From NCBI GenBank assembly GCA_905198475.1, contig CAJKCQ010000003.1:1-64000 (forward strand): 64,000 nucleotides of DNA, given 5' to 3'. How positions within the stretch are numbered: the stretch's first letter is position 1; each line of letters begins with the position of its first letter. Source of the DNA: an uncultured Sutterella sp. (GTDB taxonomy: Bacteria; Pseudomonadota; Gammaproteobacteria; Burkholderiales; Burkholderiaceae_F). Position numbers and translations under genes: made by a program. Shown piece after piece: positions 45,914 through 54,230 of the stretch. The notes under the pieces were generated by a model that was not told the origin of the DNA, ran no database searches, and saw only the letters and a list, made by a program, of their open reading frames with translations.

Positions 45914-47263
45914 TTAGACGCGCAGGGGGAGCGGGGTGGTGGGCTTGAGCCAGGCCGTGCCGGTCGACTGGACCGGCTGGCCGCCGCCGTTGACGCAGCC
46001 GCCCGGGCAGTTCATCACTTCGATGAAGTGGTAGCGGTTCTTGTCGACGCGAACGCGGTTGAGGACTTCCTTGAGGCCCTGGTTGGCGCCGTTGACGACG
46101 CAGACGCGGACTTCAAAGATCTTGCCGCCGAGCGCCTTGACGGGCACCGGGATCGTCGCTTCGACGATGGCGTTGTTGTGGCCGCGGACGACTTCGATGT
46201 CGCCCTTTTCGAGCTCCTTGCCCGAAAGCGCGAAGTAGGCCGTGCGCAGCGCCGCCTCCATCACGCCGCCCGAGCAGCCGAAGATCGTGCCCGCGCCCGT
46301 GTAGACCTCAAGCGGAGCGCGCTCGCGGGTCTTGGGCATGGTGAGCGGATTGATGCCCTTGCGGCGGAAGAGCTCGGCGAGGTCGCGCGCCGTGAGGGAC
46401 GCGTCGATGTCCTGGAAGGACGGGGTGTCGGCCGGGATCTCCTTGTTTGCGACGAGCCAGCGCCAGGCGGAGTTCATCTCGGGGCGGGAGGCCTCGAAAA
46501 TCTTCGCCGTGCAGGGCGTGCAGGAGACGAAGTACACCTTGCGCGGATCGCACTTGAGGATGTACTTGGCGGCCCAGGTCTTGGCGAGGGTGCCGCCCAT
46601 CTGCAGCGGGGACTTGGCCGTGGAGAGGTGCGGGAGCATGTCGGCGGCGTACGTTTCGGCGTACTTCACCCAGCCCGGGCAGCAGGAGGTGAAGTGCGGG
46701 AACGGGTGCTTGCCTTGTTCGTCCACTTCCGGACCACGTTCGCCGAGGATCCAGTACTGGACCTTCTTCACGAACTCCGTGCCTTCCTCAATGATCGTCT
46801 GGTCGGCCGTCGAGTTGCAATCGTACGTCACGAAGCCGGCGGCTTCGAGGGCGTTGACGAGCTGCTCGGTCGAGAGTTCGCCGGGGGCGCCGCCGAACTC
46901 CTCGCAGATCGACACGCGCACGGCCGGCGAGGGCTGGGCGACGACGATCTTGTCCTTGGCGTCGAGCACGCGCTCGACCTGGTCGACGAAGCTCATCTGC
47001 TCGATCGCGTTGAACGGGCAGGCGACGAGGCACTGGCCGCAGGAGAGACACGCGTCTTCAACGATCGAGTGCTTGGCGCCGAGACCGCCCTTGATGGCGT
47101 CGGTCGGGCAGAACTTGCGGCAGGTGTCACACCCGACGCAGTGATCCTTGTTGATGTGGATGATGCCGCGCAGTTCACCCTTGCGCAGATTGCCGTGGAA
47201 GGCGGGGTCGTTCTGGCCGTAGGCGTTTGCGCCCGGCAGGAACGTACGAACCGTGGTCGTCAT
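45914..47263 (-). CDS. hydA: [FeFe] hydrogenase large (catalytic) subunit
   Basis: 449-aa enzyme catalysing reversible H2 oxidation/production. Two [4Fe-4S] ferredoxin motifs occur at residues 42-52 (CVGCDTCRKFC) and 72-82 (CLSCGQCLVAC). H-cluster signatures: L1 TSCCPGW (192-198, Cys194 and the proton-transfer Cys195), L2 TPCTAKIFE (249-257, Cys251) and L3 MNCPGGCVNGGGQP (417-430, Cys419 and Cys423). The L2 residue that is normally Met (MPCxxKxxE) is Thr249. The short F-cluster-only N-terminus equals the M2/Desulfovibrio type. There is no own signal peptide; export is expected with the Tat-bearing small subunit. First gene of its operon. Confidence 0.95.
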   Translation of the reverse strand: MTTTVRTFLPGANAYGQNDPAFHGNLRKGELRGIIHINKDHCVGCDTCRKFCPTDAIKGGLGAKHSIVEDACLSCGQCLVACPFNAIEQMSFVDQVERVLDAKDKIVVAQPSPAVRVSICEEFGGAPGELSTEQLVNALEAAGFVTYDCNSTADQTIIEEGTEFVKKVQYWILGERGPEVDEQGKHPFPHFTSCCPGWVKYAETYAADMLPHLSTAKSPLQMGGTLAKTWAAKYILKCDPRKVYFVSCTPCTAKIFEASRPEMNSAWRWLVANKEIPADTPSFQDIDASLTARDLAELFRRKGINPLTMPKTRERAPLEVYTGAGTIFGCSGGVMEAALRTAYFALSGKELEKGDIEVVRGHNNAIVEATIPVPVKALGGKIFEVRVCVVNGANQGLKEVLNRVRVDKNRYHFIEVMNCPGGCVNGGGQPVQSTGTAWLKPTTPLPLRV

Positions 47264-47696
47264 GGATGCTTTCTCCGGAGAGGGAAAAGGCGCGGCCTCG
47301 GGGGACCCTTGAGGACCCGCCGATCGCGCGATTCTTCTTCTCGTTGCTTCTCCGATGCGTGACGGACAGCCGCTTCCGGCCGGGGGTGATGGGCCCTGCA
47401 GCTGCCAGGGTCGTCAAAACACTCGGAGGTGGTTTTATTTTGAGCCGGGTAAGTCCATTATTTAGGGTAAAAGGGAGGCCCGGCGAACGCCTGCATTCTA
47501 TCGTGGAGAATCTTCCAAAGTCAGGATTGAAAGTACCTCTTGCGGGATAAATTAACCTACGTAGAACGGACTGTTTTCAAATGTTTCTGACAGTCGTTTA
47601 ATGCAGATCAAATGCGTCCCGAGCCTATTGCGAAACATTCCTAATTGGGTGAATTCCCGAGAAAAACAGTCGGGTATTTTGCCGCGTCATGCACGA
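47264..47696 (-). promoter_or_regulatory. Hydrogenase operon upstream region with FNR-like box
   Basis: The gap holds no gene and is AT-rich at 47440-47690. TTAATGCAGATCAA at 47598-47611 differs from the FNR/ANR consensus TTGATnnnnATCAA at one base. Next to it is an inverted repeat GACTGT / ACAGTC (47569-47574 and 47590-47595), and a third ACAGTC lies at 47667-47672. The box is about 335 bases from the hydA ATG, implying a long leader if it is active. Anaerobic control of a hydrogenase would make sense but is inferred. Confidence 0.42.
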
Positions 47697-47737
47697 AGAA
47701 AAGGAGGGGCGCCCCAACGGGACGCCTCTCCTTCAAA
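47697..47737 (-). terminator. Terminator after the HemN-like gene
   Basis: On the minus strand a stem (aaggagaggcg...cgcccctcctt, loop around cccgttgggg) is followed by TTCTTC, located 27 bases past the stop at 47764. It insulates hydA from upstream transcription. Confidence 0.75.
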
Positions 47738-47763
47738 GGGTGGAGTCGCGACTGCCGCCGGGA

Positions 47764-49080
47764 CTACATGTCCGCTTCCTTCAGGGGCGCGCGCAGCTCC
47801 GCGCGCACGTGGTCCATGCCCGCGTAGAAGGCCTTCATCATCACGAGGCCGAGGAACTTGCCCGCGTCGGTGATCACGATCTTGTCGGGGTCGGAGGGAT
47901 CGTCGGTGATGGCGCCCACGAGCCTGAGGCCGAGCATCTCCTTCATCAGGTAGCGGTCGACGTTGACGCTGTGCACCTCGCGGAAGTACTTGCGCGAGAG
48001 GCGGTGCGAGAAGAGGCCGAGCATCAGGCGGTACTGCATGATGGCGTGCTTGTCGAACTGGCGGCGGCGCTCGACGCCCGTGTTGCCAGCGGCGATGCGC
48101 TCGGCGTAGCGGCGCAGGCTGAAGGTGTTCACGTAGAGGCTGTCGTTGAGGAAGCTGAAGGCTCCCGAGCCCACGCCGAGGTACTCGTCGTAGTCCACGA
48201 CGTACTCGTCGAACCCCTCGTCGTTCGTGCGGCCGAACGTCCAGCTCGTGAGCTGGCGGTAGCGGCTTCCGAGCGTGTCGAGGATGCAGCGGTACTGGTC
48301 GGCGAGCTCCTCGCCTTCGGCGGCGATCGTCGCGCGCACGCTCGAGCGCGTCTGCGAGGTCACCATCAGCGGGTAGGTGGTCGTCTGGCGCGGATTGAGC
48401 TTGGCGATCTTCTCCATGTCGTCGTGGATCACGTCGAGCGACTGTCCGCGGAAGCCGAACATCATGTCCACGTTGCAGGTGGGGAAGAGCTCCTGCGCGT
48501 ACTGCAGACGCTCGAAGATCTGCTCGCCGGAGCCGAACTTCTCATAGCGGTCCGAGAGCTTGAGGATGTCGTCGTTGAAGCTCTGCACGCCGATCGACAT
48601 GCGGTCCACGAGGCCCTGCAGGTTGCGGAACTGCGGCGTCATGATCACCTGCGGGTCCGTCTCGCAGGAGATCTCCTTGATCGAGGGGAAGAGCTTCTTG
48701 GCGTGCTCGAGCGTCTTGATCAGCTCGTCCTCGAGGATCGTCGTCGTGCCGCCGCCCACGTACATCGCCTGGAAGTCGTAGCCGAGCGCCTTGACGTACT
48801 CCATCTCGCGCCGGAGGTTCTTGAAGTACTCGCGCGCCTTCCACTCCTTGAAGAGGAAGCGGTGGAAGGTGCAGTAGGTGCACAGCGTGTGGCAGAAGGG
48901 CACGTGTGCGTAGAGGAGGTACTTGTGGCCGTCCTGCGGCGCGGGGGGATTCTTCAGAATCACCGGGTCGCAGTGCAGGTACCGCGTGGTGTAGTAGTTC
49001 ATCACGCGGTCGGTGAATTTGATCGACCAGTCGGGCAGGAGCTTGCGCGGCTGCGGGACGTAGTGTTGAGCGTTCGGCAT
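47764..49080 (-). CDS. Radical SAM protein, coproporphyrinogen III oxidase (HemN/HemW) family
   Basis: 438-aa radical SAM enzyme. The cluster motif is HVPFCHTLCTYCTF (Cys63, Cys67, Cys70), followed by the family segments AMYVGGGTTTIL and RMSIGVQSFNDDIL; the C-terminal part contains GVGSGAFSFL, corresponding to the HemN-type GxGxxA region. It differs from HemW in YCTFHRF instead of YCDF and in a 50-residue N-terminal extension. It could be an anaerobic haem-synthesis oxidase, a haem chaperone or a haem-degrading relative; sequence alone does not decide. HydE and HydG were considered and rejected. Confidence 0.8.
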   Translation of the reverse strand: MPNAQHYVPQPRKLLPDWSIKFTDRVMNYYTTRYLHCDPVILKNPPAPQDGHKYLLYAHVPFCHTLCTYCTFHRFLFKEWKAREYFKNLRREMEYVKALGYDFQAMYVGGGTTTILEDELIKTLEHAKKLFPSIKEISCETDPQVIMTPQFRNLQGLVDRMSIGVQSFNDDILKLSDRYEKFGSGEQIFERLQYAQELFPTCNVDMMFGFRGQSLDVIHDDMEKIAKLNPRQTTTYPLMVTSQTRSSVRATIAAEGEELADQYRCILDTLGSRYRQLTSWTFGRTNDEGFDEYVVDYDEYLGVGSGAFSFLNDSLYVNTFSLRRYAERIAAGNTGVERRRQFDKHAIMQYRLMLGLFSHRLSRKYFREVHSVNVDRYLMKEMLGLRLVGAITDDPSDPDKIVITDAGKFLGLVMMKAFYAGMDHVRAELRAPLKEADM

Positions 49081-49165
49081 TGAAGTTGTGAAGGGAATGA
49101 TCTGAGGAGGCCGATTCTAAGTGCAACGCCCCCGCCGGAACACCCTTCGGAAGGGGCATTCTGCA

Positions 49166-49205
49166 AGAAAAACGCCTTCGGCCGCATCGGGCGGGAGGCG
49201 CTTCT
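49166..49205 (-). terminator. Possible terminator after the acyl-CoA synthetase gene
   Basis: On the minus strand a broken stem (agcgcct...aggcg with ccgcc/ggc inside) is followed by TTTTTCTT. Located 20 bases past the stop at 49225. Confidence 0.5.
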
Positions 49206-49224
49206 TCGGAGGGCGGCGGGGAGG

Positions 49225-51054
49225 TCAGCCGTGCGTGGCGTAGAGCTTGGTGATCTCGTCCTCGAACTTCTTCGAGAGCGGCCCGCGCTTGAGCTTGAGC
49301 GTGGGCGTGATGAGGCCGCTCTCGATCGTCCAGGGCTCGTTCGTGAGGAGCGCGGAACGCGGCAGGGCGTAGTTCGGGAAGTCCGACGCGGCCGCCTTGG
49401 CGCGTTTGAGCGCCGCGGTGCGCGCGGCGGGCGCGTTGAGGCTCTCGGGGTCCTTCGGATCGAGGCCGAGCGATTCGGCGAAGCGCGCCCATTCGTCGGG
49501 ATTGACCACCGTGATGAGCGTGAGGTACGGACGGTTCTCGCCCACGACGTAGCACTGGTCGAAGAGCGGATCGGTCTCGATCGCCGACTCGAGGTCCGCC
49601 GGCGGGATCTTCTCGCCCGTCGAGGTGACGATGATTTCCTTGATGCGGCCCTTGATCTTGAGCATGCCTTCGGCGTTGAATTCGCCCACGTCGCCCGTGT
49701 GGAGCCATCCGTCCTTCGTGAAGGCGGCGGCGGTGTCCTCGGGACGGTGCCAGTAGCCCTTCATGATCGAGGGTCCACGGATCTGGATCTCGTCGCCCTC
49801 GGCGAGGCGCACCTCGACGTTGCAGAAGGGGCGGCCCACCGTGTCGGGTTGGTTGAACTCGACGCTGTTGCCCGCGATGATCGGGCTCGCTTCGGTCATG
49901 CCGTAGCCCTGGATGATCGGCAGGCCGAGGCCGCAGAAGGCGCGGGCGACCTTGTGGTTGAGCGCGGCGCCGCCCGAGATGGCGATGCGCAGGCGACCGC
50001 CGAACTGCGAGAGCAGCATGTCGGCCATGCGGCGCACGAGCGTGACGCGGATGATGCCGTCGAGCCAGGAGCGCGGACTCTGCTCAAGGGGCATCTTGTT
50101 GCGGCGGCAGAAGTCGCGCCAGCCCACCTCGACCGCCCAGTCGAAGAGCTTGCGGGCGATGGGCTTGGACTTGCGCAGCTTGTCCTGCACGCGCGCGTAG
50201 ATGCGCTCGTAGACGCGCGGCACCGAAATCACGACCGTCGGGCGGATGACCTTCAGGTCTTCGGCGAGCAGCAGGATCGAGCGGTTGTAGGCGATCACGC
50301 AGCCCGTGGCGAGCGCGAGGTAGTAGCCCGCGGTGCGCTCGAAGGTGTGCGAGAGCGGCAGGAACGAGAGGAACGTGTCGCCTTCGCGCGGCGAGACGTC
50401 CTCGAGGGTCGCCTTGACGTTGCTCACGACGTTGCGGTGCGTGAGCATCACGCCCTTCGGGCGGCCGGTCGTGCCGGAGGTGTAGACGATGCCGGCGAGA
50501 TCGTCCTCGAGCGGCCCCGCGGGGAGGTCGCCCGTCCAGGACGAGCCTGCGGCGAGGAAGGATTCGAGCGCGTGGACGCGGAAGAGCCCCTCTTCGCGGT
50601 CTTCGGTCTCACCGGGGTCCGTGATGAGCACGTGGTGCAGGTCGGGCATGCGCACGCCCGTGGCGCGGATCTGCTGCCAGCGCGAAAGCTTGTTCGTGAC
50701 GAGCGTGCAGGCCTGGCTGTCGATCGTGATGAAGGCGCTCGCACCCGGGGTGTCGATCGCGTGCAGCGGTACGGGAACGAGGCCGTTGGCGAGCGCGGCC
50801 TGGTCGGCGCAGACGTGGTCGCGGCCGTTGGGCATCAGGATCGCCACGCGGTCGCCCGGCTTGAGGCCGAGGGCGCAGTAGGCGCGGCGCCACTGTTCGA
50901 CGTGGCGTCCGAGCTCGGCGTAGCTCCAGCTCTCCCACTTTGAGGAGGCGCGGTCAAACTGGCGCAGCGCTTCGTGGTCTCCCCACTTGCGGATGCTGTG
51001 GACGAGCAGTTCGGGTAGGGTGGTCAGCCCGTCGAGTTCACTAGATCGGCCCAT
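49225..51054 (-). CDS. Long-chain acyl-CoA synthetase (AMP-binding enzyme)
   Basis: 609-aa ANL-superfamily enzyme expected to activate fatty acids to acyl-CoA via an acyl-adenylate. The P-loop motif is VYTSGTTGRPKGVMLTHRN (about 190-208); further motifs are the linker QGYGMTEASPII (A5), WLHTGDVGEF (A7) and KIKGRIKEIIVTSTGEKIPP (A8, with the adenylation Lys region near the C-terminus). It resembles the FadD15-like/ACSBG group that is longer than bacterial FadD. Monocistronic, divergent from cysK. Chain length preference cannot be read. Confidence 0.88.
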   Translation of the reverse strand: MGRSSELDGLTTLPELLVHSIRKWGDHEALRQFDRASSKWESWSYAELGRHVEQWRRAYCALGLKPGDRVAILMPNGRDHVCADQAALANGLVPVPLHAIDTPGASAFITIDSQACTLVTNKLSRWQQIRATGVRMPDLHHVLITDPGETEDREEGLFRVHALESFLAAGSSWTGDLPAGPLEDDLAGIVYTSGTTGRPKGVMLTHRNVVSNVKATLEDVSPREGDTFLSFLPLSHTFERTAGYYLALATGCVIAYNRSILLLAEDLKVIRPTVVISVPRVYERIYARVQDKLRKSKPIARKLFDWAVEVGWRDFCRRNKMPLEQSPRSWLDGIIRVTLVRRMADMLLSQFGGRLRIAISGGAALNHKVARAFCGLGLPIIQGYGMTEASPIIAGNSVEFNQPDTVGRPFCNVEVRLAEGDEIQIRGPSIMKGYWHRPEDTAAAFTKDGWLHTGDVGEFNAEGMLKIKGRIKEIIVTSTGEKIPPADLESAIETDPLFDQCYVVGENRPYLTLITVVNPDEWARFAESLGLDPKDPESLNAPAARTAALKRAKAAASDFPNYALPRSALLTNEPWTIESGLITPTLKLKRGPLSKKFEDEITKLYATHG

Positions 51055-51279
51055 TCTTTTCTTCTGCTCCTCTTCTTACTGCGGGAGCGGAGCGCCGCAC
51101 GCGGGCCTCTCCGCCGCCAAGGCGAAAACTAAAGCTACTTCACGGGGCGTGCGGAAAGTACGGTCAAAATTCAGTGATTATCCTATCACCATTCCGAAAA
51201 GTGATATGATTGATTTCGGATGGAGAAACAGCCGCTCCGTTCCGCAGCCGCGGACGCCGGCGCATCAGGAGAATTATTC
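51055..51279 (+). promoter_or_regulatory. cysK promoter with palindromic operator candidate
   Basis: An extended -10 (TGATATGAT, 51203-51211) precedes cysK by about 70 bases. An inverted repeat TATCAC (51185-51190) / GTGATA (51202-51207) overlaps it, with 11 bases between arms, in the position of an operator. AGGAG lies 8 bases before the cysK ATG. The acyl-CoA synthetase gene starts divergently at 51054. Confidence 0.5.
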
Positions 51280-52200
51280 ATGAGCAAGTACGCTTCCGTG
51301 CTCGAGCTGGTCGGCAACACCCCGGTCGTCCGTCTGTCCCGTCTTTTTCCCGACAATGAAGTCTGGCTCAAGCTTGAACGCGCCAATCCGGGCGGGTCGG
51401 TGAAGGACCGCATTGCGCTGCAGATGGTGCTCGACGCGCAGGCGCGCGGCGACCTCAAGGCGGGCGGCACGATCATCGAACCCACGTCGGGCAACACCGG
51501 CGTCGGCCTCGCGATGGTGAGCGCCGTTCTCGGCTACCGCATGATCCTCGTGATGCCCGAGTCGATGAGCGTCGAGCGCCGTCTCCTCGCCCAGGCCTAC
51601 GGCGCCGAGCTCGTGCTCACCCCGGGGCCCCTCGGCATGAAGGGCGCCGTGGACCGCGCGCTTGAACTCCAGAAGGAGATTCCGGGCGCCTGGGTCGCCG
51701 GTCAGTTTGAGAATCCGAGCAACCCCAAGGCGCACGAGCTGCGCACGGGCCCGGAAATCGTCGCCGACTTCCCCGAAGGCCTCGACGTCTTCGTCTCCGC
51801 CTTCGGCACGGGCGGCAACGTCTCGGGCATCTCGCACGTTCTCAAGAAGGCCTGGCCCACCGTGAAGACCTATGCGGTCGAGCCGAAGTCGAGCCCGCTG
51901 CTCACGGAAGGCAAGGCCGGTCCGCACCGCATTCAGGGCATCGGCGCGAACTTCGTGCCGAAGAATCTCGACCGCGCCGCGATCGACGAATTCCTCGACA
52001 TCGCCGATGACGACGCCTTCAACTACGCGCAGCTCGCGGCCCGCAAGGAAGGTCTGCTCGTCGGCATCTCGACGGGCGCCGTGCTCGCCGCCGTCGCCGG
52101 TCTGCTGCCCAAGCTCCCGAAGAACGCGCGCATTCTCGCGCTCAACTTCGACACGGGTGAGCGCTACCTCTCCGTCAAGGGCTTCGTGAAGGAGGCCTGA
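51280..52200 (+). CDS. cysK: Cysteine synthase A (O-acetylserine sulfhydrylase)
   Basis: 306-aa PLP enzyme making cysteine from O-acetylserine and sulfide. The PLP lysine is Lys42 in NPGGSVKDRIAL; the substrate loop is TSGNTGVGLA and the phosphate-binding segment GTGGNVSGISHVLK. VEPKSSPLL and GIGANFVPKNLD support CysK over CysM, though the two are close. ATG 51280 follows AGGAGAA; an ATG at 51220 would add 20 residues inside the promoter region. Confidence 0.93.
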   Translation: MSKYASVLELVGNTPVVRLSRLFPDNEVWLKLERANPGGSVKDRIALQMVLDAQARGDLKAGGTIIEPTSGNTGVGLAMVSAVLGYRMILVMPESMSVERRLLAQAYGAELVLTPGPLGMKGAVDRALELQKEIPGAWVAGQFENPSNPKAHELRTGPEIVADFPEGLDVFVSAFGTGGNVSGISHVLKKAWPTVKTYAVEPKSSPLLTEGKAGPHRIQGIGANFVPKNLDRAAIDEFLDIADDDAFNYAQLAARKEGLLVGISTGAVLAAVAGLLPKLPKNARILALNFDTGERYLSVKGFVKEA

Positions 52201-52230
52201 GCGGCTCCGCGCCCCGGCGGACGCTGAACC

Positions 52231-52284
52231 CACAACGCAAGGCGGGCGGACGATTCCATGTCGTCCGCCCGCCTTGCGTTTGTG
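52231..52284 (+). terminator. Strong terminator after cysK
   Basis: A long near-perfect stem (acgcaaggcgggcggacga paired with tcgtccgcccgccttgcgt) flanked by cacaa and tttgtg lies 31 bases after the stop, between convergent genes. Confidence 0.8.
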
Positions 52285-52324
52285 GGGATGTGAGCCGCGC
52301 ATCCTTGCGCGGTCTTCGCCGGGC

Positions 52325-54148
52325 TCAGGCCTTGTTCGCGGCCTCCTCCTTCGCGGAGAGCTCCTCCCAACGCGCCCAGCCTTGGGCGATCTCGCGCTCG
52401 AGCTCCTCGAGGCGCGTCTTGTCGCCTTTGAGCTCCTCGACGGGCTTGGCGTGGTAGTCCGCGGCGCTCATGCGCTCGATGAGCGCCTGCTGCTCGGCCT
52501 CGAGCTTCTCGAGCGTTTCGGGAAGGCTCTCGAGTTCACGCGCCTCGCGCCAGGAGAGCTTCACCTTCTGCGGCGCGGTCGGACGAGGCCGGCGCTCCTC
52601 GGCTTTGGGCGCCTCGGACTTCTTCGGTTCGGGCGCCTTCGGGCGCTGTGCGAACCACTCCGCGTAGCCGCCCACGTATTCGCGCCAATGACCGTCCCCG
52701 TCGGGGGCGAGCACCTCGGTGACGACGTTGTCGAGGAAGCGCCGGTCGTGGCTCACGAGGATGATCGTGCCCGGGTATGAGGCGAGCGTCTGCTCGAGAA
52801 GTTCGAGCGAGTCGATGTCGAGGTCGTTCGTCGGTTCGTCGAGCACGAGGAGGTTCGCGGGGAGCGCAAAGAGGCGCGCGAGGAGCAGGCGGTTGCGCTC
52901 GCCCCCGGAGAGGGAGCTCACGGGAACGTTGGCGCGCCGCGGCGGAAAGAGGAAGTCGCCGAGGTAGGCGATCACGTGCTTGCGCTCGCCCGCGATCTCG
53001 ACCCAGTCCGAGCCCGGAGCGATCGTCTCGGCGACGGTCTTCGTGAGGTCGAGCTGCTCGCGGAGCTGATCGAAGTAGGCGATCTTGAGGTTCGTGCCGA
53101 GCTTCACCTTCCCCGCGTCGGGGGCGATGCGTCCGAGCAGCAGCTTGATGAGCGTGCTCTTGCCCGCGCCGTTGCGGCCGATGAGGCCGAGCCGGTCGCC
53201 GCGCATGAGCGTGAAGTCGAGGTCCTTCACGACGGTGCGCTCGCCGAAGCGCTTCGTAAGGCCCGTCACTTCGGCGACGATCTTGCCGCTCTTTTCGCCC
53301 GCGTCGATCGCGAGGCGGATCGAGCCCATCTGGTCGCGCCGGGCCGCGCGCTCGCGGCGCAGCTGCTCGAGCCGGCGCACGCGTCCTTCGTTGCGGGTGC
53401 GGCGCGCCTCGATGCCCTTGCGGATCCAGACCTCCTCCTGCGCCCAGAACTTGTCGAAGCGCCGACGCTCGAGCGCCTCGGCGGCGAGCTCCTCCTCCTT
53501 GCGGGACTCGTAGGCGGAGAAGTTCCCCGGGTAGGAGCGCAGCGTGCCGCGGTCAAGTTCGACGATGCGCGTCGCGACGTTGTCGAGGAAGGCGCGGTCG
53601 TGGGTGATCACGACGAGCGAGCGCTGGTTCTTGAGCTCCTCACGACAGACCGATTCGAGGAGTGCGATCGCCGTCATGTCGAGGTGGTTCGTCGGTTCGT
53701 CGAGCAGCATGAGCTGCGGGGCGAGCGTGAAGGCGAGCGCGAGGGCGGCGCGCTTGCGTTCGCCCCCGGAGGAGAGGTGCGGGTCCGCGTCCGGGTTGAG
53801 TGCGAAGCGCGAGAGGTTTTCATCGAGCTTCGCGTAGAGGCGCCACTTTTCGCGCTCGTCGAGCGCGTCGATGCCGCCTCTCAGAATGAGGCTCTCTTTG
53901 ATGGTGGCTGCCTCGGGCAGCACCGGCTCCTGCTCGACGTAGTGCACGACGAGGCCGTCCTGGCGCTGCAGCTGTCCGTCGTCGAGCGTCTGCCGGCCGG
54001 CGAGAACGGACAGAAGCGAGCTTTTGCCCGTCCCGTTGCGGCCGATCAGGCCGACCCGCTCTCCGGGTTCGATCGAAAGGGCGGCTTCGTCGAGAAGCGG
54101 CAGGTCGCCGAAGGCGAGATGGGCGTCGGAAAGGGTGATGAGGGCCAT
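52325..54148 (-). CDS. uup: ABC-F ATPase Uup
   Basis: 607-aa soluble tandem ATPase of the ABC-F type, acting on ribosomes or linked to DNA-structure maintenance. ABC1: Walker A GRNGTGKSS, signature LSSGGERKR, Walker B LMLLDEPTNHLD. The linker has the Uup-typical GIEARRTRNEGRVRRLEQLR. ABC2: GRNGAGKST, LSGGERNR, LLVLDEPTNDLD. A C-terminal coiled coil (about 525-600, SWREARELESLPETLEKLEAE) is the Uup DNA-binding domain. No membrane segments. Confidence 0.95.
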   Translation of the reverse strand: MALITLSDAHLAFGDLPLLDEAALSIEPGERVGLIGRNGTGKSSLLSVLAGRQTLDDGQLQRQDGLVVHYVEQEPVLPEAATIKESLILRGGIDALDEREKWRLYAKLDENLSRFALNPDADPHLSSGGERKRAALALAFTLAPQLMLLDEPTNHLDMTAIALLESVCREELKNQRSLVVITHDRAFLDNVATRIVELDRGTLRSYPGNFSAYESRKEEELAAEALERRRFDKFWAQEEVWIRKGIEARRTRNEGRVRRLEQLRRERAARRDQMGSIRLAIDAGEKSGKIVAEVTGLTKRFGERTVVKDLDFTLMRGDRLGLIGRNGAGKSTLIKLLLGRIAPDAGKVKLGTNLKIAYFDQLREQLDLTKTVAETIAPGSDWVEIAGERKHVIAYLGDFLFPPRRANVPVSSLSGGERNRLLLARLFALPANLLVLDEPTNDLDIDSLELLEQTLASYPGTIILVSHDRRFLDNVVTEVLAPDGDGHWREYVGGYAEWFAQRPKAPEPKKSEAPKAEERRPRPTAPQKVKLSWREARELESLPETLEKLEAEQQALIERMSAADYHAKPVEELKGDKTRLEELEREIAQGWARWEELSAKEEAANKA

Positions 54149-54230
54149 GAGTCGGGAGGAATGAAATGAAAAGGGGCCGGCGCGCTTTCAGGGGCCGGCC
54201 CGCGGTGACGGGATGAAGGCGGGACGCGGA

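Noticed and set aside
45434..47362. 642-codon plus-strand frame opposite the hydrogenase genes
   Set aside because: Antisense to hydA and hydB; no recognisable domain and biased composition.
47764..49080. Radical SAM gene next to the hydrogenase considered as HydE or HydG
   Set aside because: It has the HemN/HemW architecture (AMYVGGGTTTIL, RMSIGVQSF) and length, not the HydE/HydG features.
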